From positions 33,589,235 through 33,653,234 of the forward strand of contig OZ005689.1 of NCBI GenBank assembly GCA_963930775.1: a DNA stretch of 64,000 bases, in the 5' to 3' direction. Below are positions 11,354 to 21,964 of this stretch, piece after piece; position 1 is the first letter of the stretch, and each line of letters starts with the position of its first letter. The position numbers and the translations under genes are program-made. The notes below the pieces were generated by a model. It was given only the letters and a program-made list of their open reading frames with translations. It was not told where the DNA came from and did not search any database. The stretch comes from Cliona cf. orientalis. Lineage: Eukaryota > Porifera > Demospongiae > Clionaida > Clionaidae.

Positions 11354-13085
11354 TAAGGTCCTACAATGAAATATGCATTTTGGATTTTCACAAAATTAGC
11401 TAAAACACACCATTCAGGTCGCCTTACCTTCCCGTGCTCCAAAATTGCCAGATCAATCGTGAACGTGGCGACCCATACCTCTGAGAATTTGAATCTACAG
11501 GGATCTGGGTCGCCACGTTCACAAGTTAAGAACTGCCTAGCTGGCAAGCGCGCCGCGCCGCCTTGTTCCACGCCTGCGATGCATCGTTGGGCAGCACACA
11601 CGCTGCAATTTAATGCGCATGCGCTACACGCGCCGGTCCCCTAGGATGGGTCAAAGTACGAAGCAAAATTTTTAATGTTGAATGTAAGTGCGTCTTGAAT
11701 ACCATTGACTGTAGCACCGTAGACAATGAAGGGGGTTAGCATGATCATCATGATAGTGTTGTTGAGTAACGTTGTAATTCTTAGATGAGACAGCTTTGGC
11801 GCAAACTTTGTGTGTTTCAGAGTCCAATCTCCCCCCCCCCCCCATGCAGTACCTGTACGTCAGTGGACTCTGACCAACAAGTTTAGGTGAGTGAGTGATT
11901 GTGATTGTGGCCTGGTGTACATGTATGTGTGTGTGTGTGTGCATTTTTTTGTGTGTGTCAGTGTACATGCATGTGTGTCAATGTGTATGTGTGCATCTGA
12001 CAGTGTGTGCATGTGCATCATTGTGTGTTTACCCGTGTTGAAATCATTGTGAAGGGGAGGGGAACGCCATTCAACGTTACCACAGAGCAGGAAACTTTGG
12101 CAAAAATTTAATCGTAAACGGCTTTACTCACCATTAATACCGTATAGCGGCGTCGCTGGTGCAAACTTTCGCGGAATTGCTTGTCAGCTCTTTAGAAGAA
12201 ATTTTCGTGGTTTAATTTTCGCGTCACTGAGTGTCATCACTGCGTGTGCTGCGTGGTGTACGTGTATTTGTATATTATATCCCGTTGCTATGTTGTTGCT
12301 CGGTTAAATATACATGTACACTATAAATAATAGTTAGAGACCAAGTCCAAGGTCTCTATGCAGTTTAAGAGACCCAAAGACCCGAGGCTGTAGCAACAAT
12401 GGTATCCAACCATGCATAAATGCAACTTCGTACAATATTGTTACTTGATAACAAGATGCATGTTGTTGCCCTATAGGTGGAATTCTCAGTTGTTTTTCAA
12501 CTTACTAAGCAGCTTTGTGAGTTGAAACTTGATTATAACCAAGAGTATTATACTCTTGTTATAACCAATAAGATCATATTAGCCATAAAATCTAGTAATG
12601 CTCAGTCACTATTGTACATGTACACTGTGGTTGATGTAGAGAGTTCTCAGTTGCTCATGTAGTCATGAAATGATGATGATTCTCTTTGTAGACAACTTGA
12701 TCACGACAAGCGCCCTCGGGCTTCGGTGCAATAAATGCCATACATCCCTCATGCCCATGATATAACTATTACATACAAGTAGTATACGCATTATGCATTA
12801 GCCTCGTAGTCAGGTGTTAGAAACCCTGGATACGAGGCTATTGCTATAGCGCTATGATGTCACTATTTCGCCGCCTATTCAAAATTTTGCGGTTCTTATT
12901 TTCGCGGTGGTCGACCCATCCACGAAAAACGCAAAATTTTGCACCATGTGAAAATTTCCCGCTGCACGGTAATCATCACTTCAGTTGTTTACCGCTTCGC
13001 ACTTATTTTCTCTTTCTCTCTCCCTTCACTCTCTTTCTTTCTCCCTTGACTCCCAATACCTTCTTAGCTATTCTTAAGCATCCTT
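11354..13085. repeat. Dispersed duplication, copy B (partner 2425-4275)
   Basis: It is collinear with copy A from AAGGTCCTACAATG to the pyrimidine-rich end at about 13085. It lacks the 634-bp element of copy A and has its own 834-bp insertion at 12138-12971. Confidence 0.8.
12138..12971. mobile_element. 834-bp TACCGT-ended insertion in copy B
   Basis: The ends are TACCGTATAGCGG and CCGCTGCACGGTA. Copy A of the duplication reads straight through this point, so the insertion is visible. A TA at each edge fits a Tc1/mariner-type target. The interior has GTGCAAACTTTCGCGG-type sequence and a half copy of the GTTAGAGACC hairpin (12333-12400). No coding. Confidence 0.7.
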
Positions 13086-13234
13086 CCACCTACTAGACTC
13101 AAGGGGAGGGAGGGAGGGAGAGAGAGGACAGAACCCAGTGTGTACAAGTATAACTACAGTTAATATGAACCAGATTCCCTTCCCTTTCCTGCATTAAGTA
13201 GTGCATAGTGCCAAGGTACTAGATTATATATAGG

Positions 13235-13636
13235 CAAGAGTAAATAATAAGGAAGGGAAGAGAGTGTCGAACGCGCTATATACCCCGTGTAATATGTTTT
13301 CGGAAAGTAACGTGACTTCCCGCGTTGCGCACGTGACTAACTCAAGGCTATGAACACTCGATTTTTCTCAAGCCTGCAAAGAATAGAGGCGTTTTTCGTG
13401 ACTTTTATGCATGATTCTTCGTGAGCGCTCGTTCTGTATTGCGATCTGCTAGCATTTTCAGTCGAAATCGCGCTCGCATTAGCTTGCACTCGAGGCCACA
13501 CCCACAACTGGCTATTTGAATCGAGCGCTCTCATTGGTCAATTTTTGAATTCCTGGCGCGTGACTTTCCGAAGACATCTACCACGCGGTATATACAGCGT
13601 TCGATACTCTCTTCCCTTCCTTATTATTTACTCTTG
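13235..13636. mobile_element. 402-bp MITE with long TIRs and ATATAGG duplications
   Basis: The left end CAAGAGTAAATAATAAGG is the exact reverse complement of the right end. The inverted repeat runs on for about 40 bp through GAAGGGAAGAGAGT..TCGAACGC. ATATAGG abuts both ends (13228-13234 and 13637-13643), giving a 7-bp apparent target-site duplication. Non-coding. Confidence 0.85.
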
Positions 13637-13764
13637 ATATAGGAGTATGAGTGAGGACATAAGTGCTCTCAGCCGTTCTATTAGATACACACAAGTATTT
13701 TACATAATTATTAGTTTGACACTGTTTAGGAGGTTTCTATGTGATTTAGAATACTGAAGAGCTC

Positions 13765-13911
13765 TACCGTAGATCGTGAAAAATTCGCCATTATTTAATT
13801 TTCGCCAGTCACTTGAGTGGAGAAAATTAAACGCGCGAAAATTTATTTCGCGCTATATCTGCAATGTAAATAGAGGCCAGGTGGCGAAAATTAAACTTCC
13901 GATCTACGGTA
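13765..13911. mobile_element. 147-bp TACCGTAGATCG MITE
   Basis: TACCGTAGATCG and CGATCTACGGTA are perfect 12-bp ends and the interior is AT-rich. If the outer TA is the target duplication, the element begins CCGTAG, as for the elements at 33234 and 12138. Confidence 0.8.
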
Positions 13912-14098
13912 TGTACATGAAGAATCCCTAGCGAAGTGGGGGTTCTATGACAGGTCTGAGATATTCTAAATCTCATGGAAACCAACCAAACATGGTCTGA
14001 CCAGTTTAGATCATATGCATTTGTATTGGAATCCTCAGGGCATAACTTGTGAGTAATATTATATCAGAATCTTGTAGGGATATATCAGAATATTGCAT

Positions 14099-14307
14099 GC
14101 AGGGTTCTCCCTACACTAGTTGGTTTTGGCAAGGGCTTCTATAGGCCCTTGGTTTTGGTAACTATCAACCACCTCTCACTCCAAAATTACCACCACTAAA
14201 GCCAATTTACCAGCACTAAACAATACAAATTTAATGAAGTATTCATAAATTTTGGAGATACTGAAGCAATTTTTACCACCTCTCAAATTTTCTGGGGAGA
14301 AACCTGC
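14099..14307. mobile_element. GCAGGGTTCTCC MITE
   Basis: The left end GCAGGGTTCTCCCTAC and right end TGGGGAGAAACCTGC are imperfect inverted repeats. It belongs to the same broad family as 14838-14976 and 31479-31607. Confidence 0.55.
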
Positions 14308-14393
14308 TTGCAGGGGTTATATCTGGATAGATACCTGCTGAGAACCAATCAGATTGCAGCTTTTATTACAGCTATGATCTACAATGTTTTTTT

Positions 14394-14395
<2 letters not shown>

Positions 14396-14424
<29 letters not shown>
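14396..14424 (+). repeat. 29-base G run
   Basis: Twenty-nine consecutive G follow a T run. Comparable runs lie at 28345-28373 (29), 63324-63350 (27) and 5846-5863 (18). Confidence 0.95.
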
Positions 14425-14576
14425 AGGGGAACCATAGGACTTCCCCACCCCTGACTTGCTCCCCCCCCCCCTCCGCTGAAATCTGCCATGTGTAATTGCT
14501 GAGTGCCTTAGTGCGAGGCATTGATTCGTGCCTACTGGCCAGGATTGACAGCAAGTGTTGAATGTATGTATGTATA

Positions 14577-14690
14577 TTTGTTGGTAGTTACCTAGCAACC
14601 AAAGTTTTTATAGGCATTTTGCCGGCTACGGGAAGGGGGTGGGTCATCATAAAGTTGGCCAATGATGAACGGAGGTCAACTACCAACAAA
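14577..14690. mobile_element. TTTGTTGGTAGTT MITE, copy 3
   Basis: This intact 114-bp copy has 13-bp perfect ends TTTGTTGGTAGTT and AACTACCAACAAA. It is followed at once by a separate palindrome, AGTTACATGACATTAATT..to..TTAATGTCATGTAACT (about 14693-14762), whose right half flanks the other two copies. Confidence 0.85.
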
Positions 14691-14837
14691 CTAGTTACAT
14701 GACATTAATTGGGGTGCACTCGACCATGCATCTCGTGCACCTGATTTAATGTCATGTAACTACTATAGTATGTATGTGTATGTATGTATATACATGTATG
14801 TGTGTATGTATGTATGTATATATGTACATGTATGTAT

Positions 14838-14976
14838 CAGGGTTCTCCCCAGGCAGAGCATATGGGCGTGGTTTGGGCTGAGTTTGTGTCCACATCAAAT
14901 AATATTATTTGAGATGACATATCATAGGAAAGCTAATGTGGAGGATCACTCTCCTGATAGGGCCTGGGGAGAACAC
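14838..14976. mobile_element. CAGGGTTCTCCCCAGGC MITE
   Basis: The ends CAGGGTTCTCCCCAGGC and GGCCTGGGGAGAACACTG are near-perfect inverted repeats around a 139-bp non-coding unit. Related copies are 31479-31607 and a fragment ending near 26838. Confidence 0.75.
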
Positions 14977-15123
14977 TGTGTATGTATGTATGTACGTACC
15001 GGTATGTGCATTTGTGTATATACAATGTATTACGTGCATCGTATATGTCAAACTTTTGGAATGCAATGAAGTTGCATACGTTTGGTAAAGGTCGTTAAGA
15101 TGCCTCACCAGGTATATGTCTGT

Positions 15124-16120
15124 CCAAGGGCTTATAGACCCAAAAGCCCAAAGAGGAAGAGGGCATGCAACTGCGATAGTGTCCTGTGTATCTACAAAAT
15201 TCAAACCAGACAGTGGTTTATAACTAATTATAGTAACATCAGCTACCCATACATGTAGATTTTATGGACTACGTGAACGGGATTGGAAACTGCTCACGTG
15301 GCTATACGTTTGCATTAACGATGGCCGCGCACTCCGTGTTATAGTGAGACCGATGGCTTTGTGGAGCTCTACACGCTCTAGTATTGAAGGTGTAGGGTCA
15401 AAACGGCAACAGATTGAAAGCTCTGGGATTAAAGAACGATAATAGCAAGTTTTGTACGCTATGCAGGCTCTATAGTTTCGTTTTTCACAGCCACAGAAAT
15501 TTGGACAACTTTTTCGCTGTCCTCCAGTGCTAAACAAGGGGAGAATGCTTTGTGGGACTCTATCTCGAACTGTGTAACAGCCACAGCCACAAACAGGAGG
15601 CAAGGGCATAGCCTCCGTATGAGTGTACTGGAATAGCTATCAATTGAGAGCTGTATTATCTTGAATGTGCAAGAGGGCTAAGAAAGTGTCAAAAATCGGC
15701 CGTTTTTACTCGTTTTTGCTTCTTGGACTTAGGAGGTGGGACTTAGTGGGACTGTAGCGTAGGGCAGAGAGTGGTTGAAACTCCATCTTCGCCATCTACA
15801 TGTATGTAGCGCCCAAAGACCCTTTCACTGGGATTAACTTCGAAACTCCTTTGGTTTTGCTGTTATCGTTCAATAAGTGCACGGCTGTCACAATTTTTGG
15901 CCATTTTTGCGGTTAGCAACACCTGGCAACCAGATGCAAACTATAACACGGAGTGCGTGCACATACGTATAGTCCACGTGAGCAGTTTCTAATCCTGTTT
16001 ATAAGATCTATGGGCCACCATAGTGCACACAGAGGTTCTTGCTATTTTTAGCTTTGATTTGAATTTTGCCAGGTGGCTAGTTGCATGCCCTCTTCTCCTT
16101 AGGTGTCTATAAGCCCTTGG
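15124..16120. mobile_element. 997-bp element with CCAAGGGCTTATAGAC ends
   Basis: The ends CCAAGGGCTTATAGAC and GTCTATAAGCCCTTGG are perfect 16-bp inverted repeats. TCTGT abuts both (15119-15123 and 16121-16125). Inner inverted blocks also match: GAGGAAGAGGGCATGCAACT near the left with its complement near 16085, and GGATTGGAAACTGCTCACGT near 15280 with its complement near 15985. A minus-strand cysteine-containing ORF (15262-15609) lies in the middle. Its reality as a gene is doubtful. Confidence 0.75.
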
Positions 16121-16125
16121 TCTGT

Positions 16126-16363
16126 CAAATTTCAGTGTAGATCTACATGTAGGTGTACTTGTTGTAGTAGCAAAACCTTCAGCACTATACACTGCGCTCG
16201 TGCCTGTCTGCAAAGATGCTGTACATATAGCCACATGTTCATAGTATCATATCCTCATTTCCATGCCCCTCCCAATGTGTTCATGCTTCTATTCTGGGCA
16301 TACATTGAGACCAAGCGGTTCAGTCCAACTATATATTATAGAGAAACGGAATATAACGTAACG

Positions 16364-16402
<39 letters not shown>

Positions 16403-17440
16403 CAGTAATCTGCAACTTAACTTGTCCTGAACTCCTACTCTCTTGCAATGAGCTGGCACATGTACAAGGCAGTATCTTTATAGAGACTACATGTATGTAA
16501 CCAGGATTGGAAACATTGTGTATGCCCATAGACTGCAATGCATCCTGTGGTGGTCACTCCTGGACGTCTTTGTCGGCCTCTAGTTGACTGTGTATAGGTG
16601 CGATAGCCACAGTGAGGCAACAAAAGTGAAGCTGTGAGATAGGAGGATACGACCAGCAACGATTTATTGAGAGCTCAGCTTCCTACTGACAACAAAGCTT
16701 GCTAGGCTAGGTACCATTTCATTTGTCTTTGTGCATGGTACCTGTAGAACACCTTAGAAAGACACTGTTTGGGACTCTACCTCGAAGGTGTCACGACACT
16801 ATTAACAGTTGACAATTAAGAAAGAGCAATTTCATACTCTGGAAATATCTATTGCGGTTGATGTACATTATTGACTTCAGTTGTCGGTGCAAACTGTTAT
16901 GGCATCTGAATTCAGGGCTCGCGATATCATTCGGTAACCGGACAATTTCCGCATAAATATTGAGTATAAACACAGCTTTTATTGTCCAGACACAGTGTCA
17001 GTACAAACAGTAGTGTTAGTGGCAGCTATATATTGAACCCATGACCTAGCTCTATGTAGGTACTAAACTTGATTAGTCGTGATATAGCACCCACTGAACT
17101 GTGTAAACCTCTTGACCACTGGCAGGCATGGGCAGTCTTGGTGTACATATGCAAATTGTGTTAGGGATGCACTGGCATTATTGATGCTTCTATACCAGGA
17201 GTATTAAATGTAGCATGCTTCTCAATATTCATGATCACTGTATGCAACTTGTGTCCGGACATAATCTGACAATGGCAGGACAAACTTAACCACGTACTGA
17301 CAGTACAACATTGAAAAGTGATCGTGAGCCCTGGAGTTATCCAGCTTGGTCTTACTGGGTGTTTAGGTTGGTGTGTGTCAATCTGAGGTAGATGGACATT
17401 CCGAGGGCTCTCCCTACACATGTATGTACATATGATATAC
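16126..17440. other. Non-coding stretch
   Basis: A CA microsatellite lies at about 16371-16398. I see no splice-supported exon. Confidence 0.5.
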
Positions 17441-17446
17441 ATGTAC

Positions 17447-18166
17447 CAGGAGCAGAGAGAGGGAGAAGGGAGGAGTGTGAATCGCCCACGCGTTAATGAG
17501 ATATTTGGCATGCGTTCCCACACTAGCGGATACTATTTTTAGTATGCACCACCCGCTAGCACTCTACTTGACCCGCATGAACTATGGTGAACGTCTCTTG
17601 CTCCACAAGCACACCCAAGGCCAAGCGAGCAAAAAGAGTATTTGTACCACCTTCCGCAACTCCCCGGCGATCCCCTCAATTGGCTGCTCGGCGTTCAACG
17701 TGTGCCTCGGAGTCTCCCAGCTCCAGAGACCTGGACTGTTGACGCCAATCCGAGAGTTTTTGTTATTGGGCTCTACCACCAGCCGTTATCATCATAACAT
17801 TTCATACGTCTAGTAACTACTTGTGTAGCTCGTTCACTTAGCTGTGACTACGAGACACTCACAGTCGTCAATGAATTGTTCCAGGTCGTCGAGAAGCGTG
17901 CCCTTTCCCGCCGAGCAGCCAATCGAGGGAATCATCGGAGGTTACGGAAGGTGGTACAAATACTCTTTTTGCTCACTTGGCCTTGGGTGCGCTTGTGGAG
18001 CAAGAGACATTCACCATAGTTCATGCGGGTCAAGTCAAGTGCTAGCGGGTGGTGCATACTAAAAACAGTATATCCGCTTGTGTGTGAACGCATGCCAAAT
18101 ATCTCATTAACGCGTGGGCGATTCACGCTCCTCCTCCTTTCGCCCTCTCTCTATTATGCGCTCCTG
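17447..18166. mobile_element. 720-bp foldback element with ~250-bp arms
   Basis: The arms 17447-17700 and 17903-18166 are imperfect inverted repeats. They start CAGGAGC and end GCTCCTG, and include the block CGCCCACGCGTTAATGAGAT. ATGTAC abuts both ends (17441-17446 and 18167-18172), but ATGTAC is very common here, so this duplication is weak evidence. A related end (GGAGCGTGAAGCGCCCACGCG) lies at about 30359-30425. No coding. Confidence 0.75.
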
Positions 18167-18219
18167 ATGTACGTGTACACATTAATTATTATGAAATGTA
18201 CAACTGTACCTGGTAGTGA

Positions 18220-19039
18220 CTGGGGTGTTCTAGATGAACTCCTGTAGTTTACTTGGTGTACCACCACAGGTCTTCATGGACCAGTAGAGATGAACCTTGA
18301 CACTCTTTCCTATTGATGATTTGAAGTTTCTAGATGAAGCACCTGGGACCCTGTGTGATCTTCTTTAGCTCACATTTTTTTCCTGCATGCCATTCCCATA
18401 AAAATACATGTATGTGGTACTATGCCAAGTGTCATAGTAATTGACTAGTCCAAGAGTCTTCCGAACATACTTGTACACCACTGCTTGAATGTCATCAGCA
18501 GCTTCAACAACCTTGACACCTACAATGTGCACAAAAATTCATACAAACTTTGTTCATGTGTAGTCAAACTCACCTTGGGCAATAACCTGAGAAAGACCAA
18601 CCTTCGTACAGGCTAGCTCCCTAGTCTGTGCTGTAGCGTGATCAGGTCGAGCGATGGTGCTGATACCGATGATCTTCTTGTGGGTACTGAGTAATGTTAA
18701 TTCAGCATCAAACTATGACTATTCACACACATCTTCCTTGCTTGTACTGCTGTATGGAAGGCATTCATTGTGGAATCATCCTGTGCATCAGTAATCACCC
18801 ACTGAAGTTGGCCAGTGAAGAAACAAATTATGGCAAATACTTAGCGGACGCATGCACATAATTTGTCTGTATACCTCTCCTTCAGTGGAATACTCTGAAA
18901 GAGCTGGCACTTCTTCCACGATAGCATACATACTCAATTCTGTAGCTCTCCCAACAATTTCAATGTACCCCAATGTTTTTTTTTTACCTGTACGATAGCA
19001 GTTCAGAGTTAATACTGCCGTGCCTTGAAACTGACTCAT
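18220..19039 (-). pseudogene. Broken paralogue of the 40-48 kb transposase-like gene
   Basis: Minus-strand blocks match successive exons of the gene at 40226-48618. The block ending YSTEGE (donor after 18875) matches exon 5. Block 18801-18733 (WVITDAQDDSTMNAFHTAV) matches exon 6. Block 18686-18574 (KKIIGISTIA..TAQTRE) matches exon 7. Block 18519-18421, exactly 99 bases like exon 8, reads YDTWH at its end. A fused block from 18382 matches exons 9 and 10 (ITQGPR, then VKVHLYWSMKTCGG). Damage: the exon-6 donor GT is missing, there is a frameshift and stop within the exon 9/10 block, a stop after KLQEFI, and no exons 11-14. The intron between exons 9 and 10 is absent. The first metal-binding Asp of the DARHDS motif is kept (DAQDDS). 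Confidence 0.85.
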
Positions 19040-19156
19040 GCATTTACTCTCCCTTTACTTACCACTTAAAAGACATAGTAGTTGGGCCAGCGTTAGCACC
19101 CAGGGAGTCAGAGGTGTGGGAGCCAGCTTCAACAGCATCACACAATGCATTGAATA

Positions 19157-19350
19157 GGGCCATTTCCATGGCTGGGTCGTGTAGAACACTCGCGGTCACC
19201 GGTGCACGGTTAGAACGTACGTGTACCAATTTAACGACAACTTCCGTGCGATGTGTACTCTGGCCATTTCCATGGCTGGGTGGTGTAGAACACTCGCGGT
19301 CACCGGTGCACGGTTAGAACATACGTGTACCAATTTAACGACAACTTCCA
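19157..19350. repeat. Tandem ~103-bp duplication
   Basis: GGCCATTTCCATGGCTGGGT and the following ~85 bases occur twice in tandem. Part of the unit (GTGTAGAACACTCGCGG..CACCGG) recurs inverted near 19937-19978. Confidence 0.85.
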
Positions 19351-19422
19351 GTTACAATTACAGCCTCAACCACCAATCTGCTACTTGAAGGTAAAATAAC
19401 GTCTACTCAAATACGCTAGATA

Positions 19423-19861
19423 CAGAGGAGGTTGGACACGACGCATATATACGTCATGGTCACATGACCTTGGTATGCAGCCGCGTATTATACGTGTTCA
19501 CAAGAATGTAATTTGCGATAGTAGCTGGTAGCTAGAATGTTTGCGAGTGCGAGCTATGGCCAAATCTGAAGCTGATACGGAGGTGACTCGTGTAGATCTA
19601 GTGTTCTAACAGTGAAAGAAACCGACTAACGCGTTTTTGGTGTTTGCCTAGAGGAGAACCGATTTTTCGTGATTTACAAGAAATTTAAAGGGTGGACGGG
19701 TGGGGTATTGCGCTGGATCTTCTTTTCTCGTGGATTTCAACATAATATCTCATATAAGCTTGTCGCCAGGTCTATAGATTGTGACTTACATTTTGTATAG
19801 TGTATATATGGGGCAACACGCCCACTTTTTGTGCGCACGTGATCGTGTCCAACCTCCTCTG
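19423..19861. mobile_element. 439-bp non-autonomous element with 9-bp TSD (MULE-like)
   Basis: The ends CAGAGGAGGTTGGACACGA and its exact reverse complement bound the element. The nonamer CGCTAGATA occurs immediately outside both ends (19414-19422 and 19862-19870). A 9-bp duplication is the classical signature of Mutator-like elements, and a MULE transposase gene lies 2.3 kb away. The interior is non-coding. I did not find the same ends around the MULE genes, so mobilisation by that element is only a suggestion. Confidence 0.85.
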
Positions 19862-19870
19862 CGCTAGATA

Positions 19871-20412
19871 TAAAGGGGAGGAGCCCGGCCAGAAAATGGC
19901 GGACGTCAAATTAATTCAAGCCTAACACAAATTTCCGCGAGTGTTCTACACGACCCAAACCGTGCGCCGGTGACCGCCCACTAGTACACACACACGGACA
20001 GACAACTGTAATTTTAGTATAATTTTGTGTCAACTACAAACCACAGGCACTCGTAAGAGAGAGACTTCAGGGGCTGAGTACCACCCCCCAAGACTTAGTC
20101 TAGACTATGGGAGTACGAGCGAGGACATCTTGCAGTGCTCTCAGCCACTCAAAACTCATCTGAGTGCCCAGGCAGTACCGTCACGAGAAGGTGGCACTGC
20201 ATCACTGCCCTCCCACCCTTCCACCCTCTCATACTCCCTCTATGTGCAACTTTGTATTCACTATATCTATGAATTGAGCATATGCGAGGGATCACACATG
20301 TTCAAACACAGTGTGTTTGCACAGAAGGAATGGTGTGAGCACTAACTGGCCTCACGTCTGCTTACACAGTGTATGTGGATGGTACACATAAAGCTTGCAT
20401 GGAAACCAATCT
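19871..20412. other. Non-coding, one possible exon
   Basis: A plus-strand open stretch at about 20039-20345 follows a plausible acceptor (CAAACCACAG), but no partner exon was found. It is more likely the 3' flank of the element next door. Confidence 0.3.
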
Positions 20413-21957
20413 TCATTGACATTCACATTTCTTGCACTTCCAGGGAACATCCTTGCCACTAAAAACCTCACTTGGAATATCCATGCAGTGTCGATGATAC
20501 CATAATTTGCAAGAGTCACACTCAGCCATTTCATCGATCCCTTTATTTTCAGGCAATCTGCAGGAACAATGAAGTTGTTCCTTTTGAATGCGCTTAATTT
20601 GGGAAGACTTACGTTCACCCAGAGTAGGAAAGCGGGTAAACTTACAGTCCTCTAAGCACTTGGCCAAGTGTTTCTTTAAGGATTTTTGATCATATCGAGC
20701 CGTGCATGGATCATGCCCACTACAGATGTCAAAAACGAATGCTATGGCAAACACTCCGCAATCTGAGCTGTTTGACTGCCTTTGAACGCCCATGACATTA
20801 ACTACGAGCTCTGAGGCCGGGCTAAACAGAAGGCTAGCAATTGTACGCATAGTGGCAGAGGAAACAGAGGGGTATAGACTGTCATAGTAGTTGACTACAC
20901 CGTCATCACAGCCCACGTTAGAAACAGCACACCAGTGGCTGTTGTGAACATGGAGGATTTGAACAAATTCTCCTCTGTGCACATCAAAGGCCATTGTTTG
21001 CTGAAGGGTGGGAGGTTGGAGCCCAGACATGTGAGGGAAATGCTGTAACATAATCAGCTGAGCAGCCGATATGATATTGTCATTCAGCCATCCAGATGAT
21101 GATGTAACCAACACCTTTTCATCGTGGGTCAGGGAGAAGAGTTGGTTATGCAGCCACCTGTTGTCTTTAGCAGGATCTACATCAGAATCGTCTGAGAGAA
21201 CGATTACTTCTTGTGTAGACTTGCTTAGATTGCAGGTGCACTGCTCCAGGCAACTTGAGTCATTGGCCAAATCACGTAGTGCAATCTTTGGCGCCTGACG
21301 CCACCTCTCTAGTGACAAAGAGTGAGCTATGCTTGATGCAGTTAACTCTTCGCTGGTGTAATGTCGGTTTAGAATGCCTGCTCTGCAGTAAACCTGGTAC
21401 CAATGCTTTCCATCCACTGACTGCACGACACGGCAAGGCACATGGCAGTTGGTCATGTTGTTACTGTGTAGGTAGACATGGTCACCAGGCTTGAAAGAGG
21501 AAGTGGTAGTCTTGCATTTCTTTGTTACGGGAGTGTCATCAACATCCTGTCTCTTCCTCTTTGCAGAGTTTGTAAGTTTGTTCTCATCGGCTTGGTTGGA
21601 AAGGGCACAGCTGGGATAACGATTCCTAGAGCTCATAGGGCAATCTTTCTTGTGAGCTCTACCGCCAGCTCCACAGAGACATATCCCACCACTGATGATG
21701 TCATCTTCATAACACCAGTCATCAGCAGACATAGGTGAATCATCACTTTCATCCAAAGAAACACCAGACTGGCTGTCATCTGAAGCAGAATCGTCATCCT
21801 CCGGTGGAGCAGTGGGAGCATCACAACTTCTCTTTTTATTGTAGGGGCACTCCCTGTGGGTCGAACGAACGTGGGTTGTGGAGCCACAGGCTTTGCACTT
21901 CCCTCCACCCATGTCCTGCCTTTTCTCACTTCTTTCCGATGTTGGGCTTGAGCTCAA
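20413..21957 (-). CDS. MULE-encoded Ulp1-type cysteine protease with PHD finger
   Basis: An open frame of 514 codons. It begins at a TTG in the open frame, so the true start is probably upstream or in a fused protein; the first in-frame ATG is codon 16. In order: a Cys/His cluster near residues 21-38 (KCKACGSTTHVRSTHRECPY); an acidic Ser/Asp-rich part; a second C-x-C..H..C cluster; an Ulp1/C48 peptidase domain from about residue 285 (GWLNDNIISAAQ) with His in SHWCAV, Asp in YYDSLYP, and Gln and Cys in VQRQSNSSDCGVF; and a C-terminal PHD finger (C-x-C..CDSCKLWYHRHC..WKCKKC). Ulp1 proteases cleave SUMO-like tails, and Ulp1 domains are known in plant MULEs. It is encoded just downstream of, and on the same strand as, the transposase. 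Catalytic residues look intact. Confidence 0.85.
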   Translation of the reverse strand: MSSSPTSERSEKRQDMGGGKCKACGSTTHVRSTHRECPYNKKRSCDAPTAPPEDDDSASDDSQSGVSLDESDDSPMSADDWCYEDDIISGGICLCGAGGRAHKKDCPMSSRNRYPSCALSNQADENKLTNSAKRKRQDVDDTPVTKKCKTTTSSFKPGDHVYLHSNNMTNCHVPCRVVQSVDGKHWYQVYCRAGILNRHYTSEELTASSIAHSLSLERWRQAPKIALRDLANDSSCLEQCTCNLSKSTQEVIVLSDDSDVDPAKDNRWLHNQLFSLTHDEKVLVTSSSGWLNDNIISAAQLIMLQHFPHMSGLQPPTLQQTMAFDVHRGEFVQILHVHNSHWCAVSNVGCDDGVVNYYDSLYPSVSSATMRTIASLLFSPASELVVNVMGVQRQSNSSDCGVFAIAFVFDICSGHDPCTARYDQKSLKKHLAKCLEDCKFTRFPTLGERKSSQIKRIQKEQLHCSCRLPENKGIDEMAECDSCKLWYHRHCMDIPSEVFSGKDVPWKCKKCECQ

Positions 21958-21964
21958 TGTCTTC

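Noticed and set aside
15262-15609. 115-codon cysteine-containing ORF as a real gene
   Set aside because: It lies across an inverted block of the 15124-16120 element and has no family resemblance I can name; kept only as an oddity.
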